From: an uncultured Bacteroidota bacterium
GTDB taxonomy: Bacteria > Bacteroidota > Bacteroidia > Bacteroidales > P3
Direction: 5' to 3'
DNA length: 35,277 bases
NCBI GenBank assembly: GCA_902784865.1
Contig: CACZWL010000022.1
Coordinates: forward strand, 1-35,277
Positions 30,333 through 35,277 of the stretch are shown here, one piece after another. Under the pieces are notes generated by a model that was given only the letters and a program-made list of their open reading frames with translations, had not been told where the DNA came from and did not search any database. A program made the position numbers and the translations under genes. Position 1 is the stretch's first letter. Every line of letters begins with the position of its first letter.

Positions 30333-31346
30333 TTAGAAGGAGGGGCAGCGGATGGCCTTGACCTTCTTTTTCTGTTCGGGCACAGGGAGGAGGATACCGA
30401 GGGTGAGCTCGTGGGCACCGGCAGTGGCGTTAGCCAGCTTGGAGACGGTGACGTCGTAGGAGTAGCCCACCTTGAAGTAGTCGTGCTGGAAGCCGAGCTG
30501 GAAGATGAAAGCGTCGGGGTTCTCGATGCCGTGGCGGAACCACACGCCGACGAGGAAGGGCTGCCAGTCGAGGTAGAGGCCGTAGTTGAAGTAGTTGAAG
30601 CCGTTCTGGAACTGGTAGACGAGGTTGGGCGAGATGATGGGCGAACCGAGGCCGAGCGAGGACTGGCGACGGCTCTCTTCGGCCACGTTGATAAGACCGC
30701 CGGCATGGACGGTGAACTTCATGGGGACGGGGTCGTCGGAGTAGAAGGCCTGGTTGGGCTGGGTGAGGTGGGCTGCGGCGAGGCCGGCATACCACTGCGA
30801 GCCGCTGACGAGGAGACCCGCGTTGAAGTCGGCGCTCCACTGGCTGACCTTGTCAGGCTTCTGGGCACCAGTGGGATAGGCAAAGCCCATAATCTGGTCG
30901 ATCTGGTCGGGGAAGCGCAGGTATTCGTTCCAGTTGAGGTGATTGAGGACGAGCGAGGCTTGGAGGGCGGCGCTGACGTAGATGTCGCGCCCCACTTGGA
31001 AGCGGAAGGAGTACATGGCGCCGGCCATGCTGGTGGAGAGGGCGCCGTGGTCGCCCTGGCGGTCGGTGAGGATGATGAAGCCGAGGCCACCATGGAGGTC
31101 GGGGAAGTACTGGTCGTAAGAGGCTGACACCGTGGTGAAAGCACTTACCAGACCGGGCCACTGCGAACGATAGGTCAGAGAGATGCGCGGAGCCACGGCC
31201 GACCCTGCAAAGGCAGGGTTAAGATAGAGCGGATTGGCGTAGAATTGAGAGAAGCCGATATCCTGTGCACCCACCGTCGCCGAGAGGGTCAGCATGGCGA
31301 GAAGGAGCAGACTTTTGAGCTTCTTTTTAGGGTTTATTTTCGACAT
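30333..31346 (-). CDS. Type IX secretion membrane protein, PorP/SprF family
   Basis: The 337-residue protein has a signal peptide (LLLLAMLTLSATVGAQ) and the family start after cleavage, DIGFSQFYANPLYLNPAFAG. GLGFIILTDRQGDHGALSTS, LYLDWQPFLVGVWFRHGIEN and FKVGYSYDVTVSKLANATAG follow, and it ends KVKAIRCPSF. PorP/SprF proteins are outer-membrane barrels. They serve as accessory channels, or as surface anchors for sprB-like or C-terminal-domain cargo. It lies 64 bp upstream of the GldJ/GldK-like gene and is probably co-expressed with it, although an AT-rich gap could hold a second promoter. Confidence 0.9.
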   Translation of the reverse strand: MSKINPKKKLKSLLLLAMLTLSATVGAQDIGFSQFYANPLYLNPAFAGSAVAPRISLTYRSQWPGLVSAFTTVSASYDQYFPDLHGGLGFIILTDRQGDHGALSTSMAGAMYSFRFQVGRDIYVSAALQASLVLNHLNWNEYLRFPDQIDQIMGFAYPTGAQKPDKVSQWSADFNAGLLVSGSQWYAGLAAAHLTQPNQAFYSDDPVPMKFTVHAGGLINVAEESRRQSSLGLGSPIISPNLVYQFQNGFNYFNYGLYLDWQPFLVGVWFRHGIENPDAFIFQLGFQHDYFKVGYSYDVTVSKLANATAGAHELTLGILLPVPEQKKKVKAIRCPSF

Positions 31347-31434
31347 ATTATAGGCCTATTTCAAAAGGCAATATTACGAATATTTTTTCAAATAGCGCAT
31401 TTTTTAAAGAAAATATTTTATATCACTCTAATTA

Positions 31435-32133
31435 TCAGCGCGATATTTTTTCACCCTCGGGCGGGTTGGGCGACCAAAAAACGTGGCCCGAGGGCGCTGT
31501 TTTTCGGTTTTTGGCCTCTTTCATGAGCGGACATCCGTGGAAGGTTGTGGCGTCGCAGAGGGCTTCGACGGCAGCGGGCATGACCACCTCGGCGAGGCCC
31601 GTGCAGATGGCGAAGGCCGAGATGCCGATGCTCGTCACCGACCCGGGCAGCTCCATCCGCCGCAGCGAGCGGCAGTAGGCAAAGGCACCTTCGCCGACGC
31701 GCCCCAACCCGTCGGGCAACACAATGGTTTCCAGGGCGGTGCATCCGCAGAACGACTGGGTGCCGACAGCCGAGACGGCGGGCAGGACGACCGAGGTGAG
31801 GCTGTCGCAACGGTAGAAGGCCTCGGCTCCCACCTCGACAACCCGGTAGGCGACGCCGCCATGGGTGACCGACGCGGGAACGACAAGGTCGCCAACAGGC
31901 TTGTTGTCAGCATAATATGGCCATGAACGCTCGGGGTGCGTCACGCGGACGGAGGTGCCGTCGGCGAGCTTCTGGAAGTAGAGCATCTGGCCACTGGGGC
32001 AGCGCTCGGCGAAGTCATACTGCGCCCGGAGGGGTGCCTCGGCGGCAAAAACGAGCGCAAGCATCAGGAAACGAGCCAGTTGCCGAGCCCGATGCGCGAC
32101 TTTTGCAAGGGGAGTGTGCATGAGGTTTTCCAT
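31435..32133 (-). CDS. Secreted BspA-type leucine-rich repeat protein
   Basis: The 232-residue protein has an N-terminal signal (ARFLMLALVFAAEAPLRAQ). An N-terminal strand domain follows (LYFQKLADGTSVRVTHPE...LVVPASVTHGGVAYRVVEVG). Then come at least four LRR_5 repeats: AFYRCDSLTSVVLPAVSAVG, SFCGCTALETIVLPDGLGRV, AFAYCRSLRRMELPGSVTSI and AFAICTGLAEVVMPAAVEAL. BspA-like proteins bind host or other bacterial surfaces. The chain ends shortly after a broken last repeat (TTFHGCPLMKEAKN), without a type IX or sorting C-terminal domain, so it may be a short or 3'-eroded member. Confidence 0.82.
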   Translation of the reverse strand: MENLMHTPLAKVAHRARQLARFLMLALVFAAEAPLRAQYDFAERCPSGQMLYFQKLADGTSVRVTHPERSWPYYADNKPVGDLVVPASVTHGGVAYRVVEVGAEAFYRCDSLTSVVLPAVSAVGTQSFCGCTALETIVLPDGLGRVGEGAFAYCRSLRRMELPGSVTSIGISAFAICTGLAEVVMPAAVEALCDATTFHGCPLMKEAKNRKTAPSGHVFWSPNPPEGEKISR

Positions 32134-32371
32134 GTCCGTTTTTTTGCTTTTTTATGCCACCTGCGCCATCGGCGCCCCTTCCGCCCGAAAACCCACCTAA
32201 CACACTGACAACATGAACGTTGCATAACTTTTGGACACCTTAAAAAACGAAGCAGCACAACAAGCTCATTCACAGCACCTTATGGGCATCCTCTTCTTCC
32301 CTTCTTCGTCTATGGTAGGTACCCCCTTGGGGAGGGGTTACGGAGGGGCTCGCCGACCGGGTTGGCGGATG
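32134..32371. other. Long leader or intergenic region before the BspA-like gene
   Basis: No gene is visible. In minus sense it would be a leader of about 230 nt from the promoter at 32372-32402. It contains one CCTACC next to purine-rich GACGAAGAAG, which resembles the units of the 11-nt arrays but in reversed order and not periodic. Confidence 0.4.
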
Positions 32372-32402
32372 CAAAAGTACAAACTTTTTCCCATTGTCCG
32401 AA
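32372..32402 (-). promoter_or_regulatory. Promoter toward the BspA-like gene
   Basis: On the minus strand TACTTTTG (32379-32372) lies 19 bp after TTCG (32402-32399, one base from TTTG). The context AAAAAGTTTGTACTTTTGC is nearly identical to the toxin-antitoxin and RNA promoters. Confidence 0.65.
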
Positions 32403-32492
32403 ACGAATTTGCACCGAATTGATTTACAGCGCAATGGAACGTATTTTGAAAAGAATATAAAAATTATAGGCTTGCCTTCGGAATATTTTTCG

Positions 32493-32500
32493 TAACTTTG
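32493..32500 (+). promoter_or_regulatory. Promoter of the LemA-like/M23 operon
   Basis: TAACTTTG matches the -7 consensus. A CTTG near 32471-32474 lies at roughly the right distance for a degenerate -33 element. The first start codon is 40 bp downstream. Confidence 0.6.
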
Positions 32501-32540
32501 CACTTGCGAAACGAATGCCCTCGACCGCACGTAACACGCT

Positions 32541-33050
32541 ATGATTGGTTGGATTATAGTCATAATCGTCCTGGTGGTGCTGTTCCTGATTCCCATCGGA
32601 ATAGCCGCCTACGCCCTGTCGGCCCTCTACAACCGTCAGGACAAGCTGCTGCGCGACGAGGCCGAGGCCCACCGCAAGATATTGGAGGGGACCTATGACC
32701 AGATCTGGACGAACATCAAGCTGCGCGCCGGGGTGTCGGAAGAGTACCGCCGCCAGTTCAACAACATATACCCCGACCTGCTCGACAAATCGATTGACAA
32801 CGAGCACTTTATAGACTGGATTCTGGAGTGCAACCCCGACTTCGACCCGCAGGAGTATGTGCCGCTGCTGGAGATGATAGTGCAGTCGCGCGAGAAATTC
32901 ATTGACCATCAGCTCCGTATGGAGCGTCTGATACGCGAACACCGCCTGCTGGTGGCAGGATGGCCCGCGCGGTGGCTGCTGCGCGACAAGTCGGCCATCT
33001 ACTACGTGCCGATGGACACCGACTACTCTCGCTGGGGCAAGGCGATTTAG
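32541..33050 (+). CDS. LemA-like membrane-anchored helical protein
   Basis: The 169-residue protein has an N-terminal transmembrane helix (IGWIIVIIVLVVLFLIPIGI). Long amphipathic helices follow: ALYNRQDKLLRDEAEAHRKI, then QIWTNIKLRAGVSEEYRRQF and MIVQSREKFIDHQLRMERLI. The topology and the YN...R...R periodicity resemble the LemA family, whose function is unclear, but similarity is modest. The conserved-looking C-terminus (WPARWLLRDKSAIYYVPMDT) is not typical LemA. The gene stops 25 bp before the TTG start of the M23 gene, separated by a heptamer array. Confidence 0.55.
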   Translation: MIGWIIVIIVLVVLFLIPIGIAAYALSALYNRQDKLLRDEAEAHRKILEGTYDQIWTNIKLRAGVSEEYRRQFNNIYPDLLDKSIDNEHFIDWILECNPDFDPQEYVPLLEMIVQSREKFIDHQLRMERLIREHRLLVAGWPARWLLRDKSAIYYVPMDTDYSRWGKAI

Positions 33051-33052
33051 GG

Positions 33053-33080
33053 AATTGAAAATTGAAAATTGAAAATTGAA
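33053..33080 (+). repeat. Heptamer array (AATTGAA x4) at the M23 start
   Basis: Four exact AATTGAA units occupy 28 bp right after the LemA-like stop codon. The last unit contains the TTG (33076) that appears to start the M23 gene. Confidence 0.85.
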
Positions 33081-34728
33081 ATTCCGACCCTCCATACTGT
33101 TCATTGCTAGCATATTAAGCTATACCCATGCGGTGGCGCAGGAGTTGCCGCAGGGCTATTTCCGCGTGCCGATGGAGGGGGAGATGGCCCTCTCGGCCAC
33201 CTTCGGCGAACTGCGCATGAACCACTTCCACGGCGGCATCGACATGCGCACCGGCGGCGTCACCGGCAAACCGGTCTACGCTGCCGCCGACGGCTACGTG
33301 GCACGCGTCAGCGTCTCGCCCTGGGGCGGAGGCAAAATACTGTATATCAAGCACCCCAACGGATACACGAGCGTCTACATGCACCTCGACGGCTTCTGCG
33401 GCGAGATAGCAAAACGGGTGCTCGAAGAGCAGTACAGCCAGCAGTCGTACAGCATCTCGAAAGAGTTCCCCGCCGGACTGCTGAAGGTGAAGAAAGGGCA
33501 GCAGGTGGCCGTGAGCGGCAACACCGGCGGCAGCGGCGGACCCCACCTGCACTTCGAACTGCGGCGCGCCACCGCCAGCGACCAGCACACGGGCGCCCGC
33601 ACCTTCAACCCCCTGCACGCAGGCCTCCCCTACCGCGACGGCATCAAACCCACGCTGCGCGGCATACGAATCTATCCCGTTGGCGGACAACCTTTTGCAC
33701 TCGGCAAGGAGAACACCGCCAGCGTCGGCAGCCCCTTCTACCTCGGCATCTATGCCACCGACGCCGCCGAGGGGTCGACGGCCAAGAACGGCGTGGACCG
33801 CATCGAGGTGAGCGTCGACGGCACCCTGGCTTTCGCCTACACCACTGAGGCTTACGGACTGGACTCGACACGCGTGGTGAACGCCCTGATCGACTACCGC
33901 CACTACCGCCGCACCGGCGAGGCCTACCTGCTGACGCGCGCACTGCCCGGCGCCGAGGGCGAATGGATTGCCGTGCGACAGGGCGACGGCATCTTCCGCT
34001 TCGCCGCAGGCACCGAACACCGCATCGAGGTGCGCGCCTACGACGTGGCTGACAACTGCACAAAACGCTCATTCACCGTGCGTTGCACCGGCACCTCCAC
34101 CCCACCCCGAGCGGCCACCGAAATCGACTACACAAGACCCTACCGCCTTGAACGTCAGACCTTCAGCATCGACATGCCCCCCCACTGCCTCTATGCCGAC
34201 GAGCGGCTGCAGACAACCGTCGAGGCCGACACCGCCTACCGATCGGCCGTGCTGACGGTGGAACCCACGCTGAACGACATACCGCCCCACCGCAGCTTCA
34301 CCCTCTCGCTGCGCTCGCGCGGCAACCGCGACGCCGAACGGCTCGTGCTGGTACGCCTCGACGGCAAACGCACAAGCGCCTACCCCACCCGCCACGAAGG
34401 AGCCTGGCACAGCGCCGAGGTGCGCGACTTCGGACGCTTCGCACTGCTGGCCGACACCGAGGCTCCCAAGATCCGCCCACTCAACTTCACCGACGGCGGC
34501 AAGCTGAAAACCAACACCCTACGCATCAAAATCAGCGACAACCTGAGCGGCATCGAGACCTACAACTGCTACCTCAACGGACAGTGGATCCTGGCCGAAT
34601 ACGACGGCAAGAGCGCCACGCTCACCATCGCCGCCGGCAAACTCCGCGCCGGGCAGAACCGGCTGCGCGTCGAAGTGGTCGACGGCGTGGGGAACAGCAC
34701 GGACGTCACGTTTTTGATTAGGAATTAG
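33076..34728 (+). CDS. M23 (LytM/gly-gly) metallopeptidase, secreted
   Basis: The 550-residue protein starts at TTG 33076, because only this start keeps the signal peptide (MKFRPSILFIASILSYTHAVAQ). The next in-frame ATG lies past it. The M23 domain (about 36-175) has zinc ligands in NHFHGGIDMR (His52, Asp56) and GGPHLHFE (His157-x-His159). M23 enzymes cut peptidoglycan cross-bridges or act as activators of amidases. About 350 residues of beta-rich sequence follow (FTDGGKLKTNTLRIKISDNL, LRVEVVDGVGNSTDVTFL), likely Ig-like modules. The start codon lies inside a heptamer repeat, which may have overwritten an original ATG. Confidence 0.9.
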   Translation: MKFRPSILFIASILSYTHAVAQELPQGYFRVPMEGEMALSATFGELRMNHFHGGIDMRTGGVTGKPVYAAADGYVARVSVSPWGGGKILYIKHPNGYTSVYMHLDGFCGEIAKRVLEEQYSQQSYSISKEFPAGLLKVKKGQQVAVSGNTGGSGGPHLHFELRRATASDQHTGARTFNPLHAGLPYRDGIKPTLRGIRIYPVGGQPFALGKENTASVGSPFYLGIYATDAAEGSTAKNGVDRIEVSVDGTLAFAYTTEAYGLDSTRVVNALIDYRHYRRTGEAYLLTRALPGAEGEWIAVRQGDGIFRFAAGTEHRIEVRAYDVADNCTKRSFTVRCTGTSTPPRAATEIDYTRPYRLERQTFSIDMPPHCLYADERLQTTVEADTAYRSAVLTVEPTLNDIPPHRSFTLSLRSRGNRDAERLVLVRLDGKRTSAYPTRHEGAWHSAEVRDFGRFALLADTEAPKIRPLNFTDGGKLKTNTLRIKISDNLSGIETYNCYLNGQWILAEYDGKSATLTIAAGKLRAGQNRLRVEVVDGVGNSTDVTFLIRN

Positions 34729-34764
34729 GGATTGGGTATAGCCCAATACATAATACAGCAAAAA

Positions 34765-34794
34765 AAACGGATGCTCCAATAGGAGCTTCCGTTT
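34765..34794. terminator. Bidirectional terminator between the M23 and FISUMP genes
   Basis: AAACGGA (34765-34771) pairs with TCCGTTT (34788-34794), and GCTCC (34773-34777) with GGAGC (34782-34786), around AATA. Minus-strand T-run: 34767-34760. The plus side ends TTTAAT. It serves two convergent genes. Confidence 0.85.
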
Positions 34795-34856
34795 AATAGA
34801 CATCGCCCACGTCCGCCGCCTCTCTCCATTGCCCGTTGCGGGGGGACGGAACAAGG

Positions 34857-35277
34857 TCAGTTCTGAGAACGCACGGCGCGGACGGAGCGACCGCCGCTGC
34901 GGTAGTTGTAGTACACGTCCTGGTCGCCCGAAGTGAAGCCGAAGCTCCACGCGCAGTACGGGAAGTCCGCGAGGAGCGACGAGGACCAGTAGAAGCCGTA
35001 CTCGCCCGCGTAGCCGAGCTCACCGTCCCAGCGGTAGCCGGCGGCGGGCAGGAAGAGACTGTTGCCGTTGGCGGCGGTGAACTTGCGGCCTGCGACGCCG
35101 TTCAGGGTAGTCCACTCGGCGGTGGTGTTGGCGATGAGTTCTTCCCAGTCCTCCTTGGTCGGCATGCGGGCGCCGTCGCCCAGCTTCTGCGCGGCAGCGT
35201 CGTCAATCGCCTGCAAGGTGGTCAGGTTGTCGGGTGTGCCCCAAGTGGTGCTGGTGTTGTACTTGGTGAGGGTCTGC
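34857..35277 (-). CDS. FISUMP-domain (Fibrobacter major paralogous domain) protein, 5' end beyond the window
   Basis: The open frame enters from the window edge (first full codon 35276-35274, giving QTLTKYNTSTTWGTPDN) and ends at TGA 34857-34859. About 139 residues are visible. RMPTKEDWEELIANTTAEWT, LFLPAAGYRWDGELGYAGEY, GFYWSSSLLADFPYCAWSFG and RSGGRSVRAVRSQN match the C-terminal FISUMP module, in which GYYWSS and VRPV(R)-type endings are diagnostic. Such modules end secreted or surface lipoproteins in Fibrobacteres and Bacteroidetes, with unknown binding function. The N-terminal part and any signal peptide are outside the window. Confidence 0.85.
   Translation of the reverse strand, partial: QTLTKYNTSTTWGTPDNLTTLQAIDDAAAQKLGDGARMPTKEDWEELIANTTAEWTTLNGVAGRKFTAANGNSLFLPAAGYRWDGELGYAGEYGFYWSSSLLADFPYCAWSFGFTSGDQDVYYNYRSGGRSVRAVRSQN

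Overview
This window looks like chromosomal DNA of an anaerobic member of the Bacteroidota, most likely order Bacteroidales. The evidence is the promoter type (TTTG, 19 bp, then TAnnTTTG), the lack of Shine-Dalgarno sites, a MurF-alanine racemase fusion, a PorP/SprF protein with a GldJ/GldK-type lipoprotein, an OstA-like protein, a BspA-type leucine-rich repeat protein and a FISUMP-domain protein. A radical acyl-CoA dehydratase activase system points to strict anaerobiosis. Most genes are GC-rich, but about 1.8-4.9 kb is clearly AT-rich and looks acquired.

Layout. (1) 1-4.96 kb is an accessory island. It starts with a decayed, mosaic 3' piece of a second dnaK allele (138-874). Next come a VapC-like toxin-antitoxin pair, a coiled-coil DUF4041/GIY-YIG (MUG113) protein with an attenuator-like leader, and an oppositely oriented, tightly overlapping operon: HNH nuclease, unknown protein, minimal nucleotidyltransferase. 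That operon starts directly behind the intact dnaK. (2) 4.96-10.4 kb holds dnaK, an outer-membrane barrel protein, a VanX/DdpX-like D-Ala-D-Ala dipeptidase lipoprotein, a rod-shaped noncoding RNA (possibly 6S), and a TM2/DUF2752 pair. A 22-bp direct repeat brackets the RNA and the TM2/DUF2752 pair. (3) 10.4-16.9 kb is a plus-strand cluster: a 2-hydroxyacyl-CoA dehydratase activase split into two genes, a TetR regulator and murF. (4) 17.0-27.1 kb on the minus strand holds tRNA-Pro(GGG), a PorE-like propeller protein overlapping lon, lon itself, and the grpE-dnaJ-DUF2851-murF/alr operon. (5) 27.1-32.1 kb on the minus strand holds porP, a GldJ/GldK-like lipoprotein, an OstA-like protein and a BspA-like protein: envelope and type IX secretion functions. 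(6) 32.5-35.3 kb holds a LemA-like membrane protein, an M23 peptidase and a truncated FISUMP protein.

The functional themes are protein quality control (dnaK, grpE, dnaJ, lon), cell-wall synthesis and recycling (two MurF enzymes, alanine racemase, D-Ala-D-Ala dipeptidase, M23 peptidase) and outer-membrane biogenesis or secretion.

The most unusual signal is not a gene. Arrays with an 11-nt period (GAACA units, then CCT units, in coding-strand sense) lie in the probable 5' leaders of lon, grpE and the 7.9-kb barrel gene. An orphan array lies after tRNA-Pro, and a looser array with a 9-10-nt period precedes dnaK. The window also carries several unrelated heptamer arrays of four to five units, some inside coding sequence. 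The best candidate for an undescribed protein system is the HNH/unknown/nucleotidyltransferase operon at 3608-4906.
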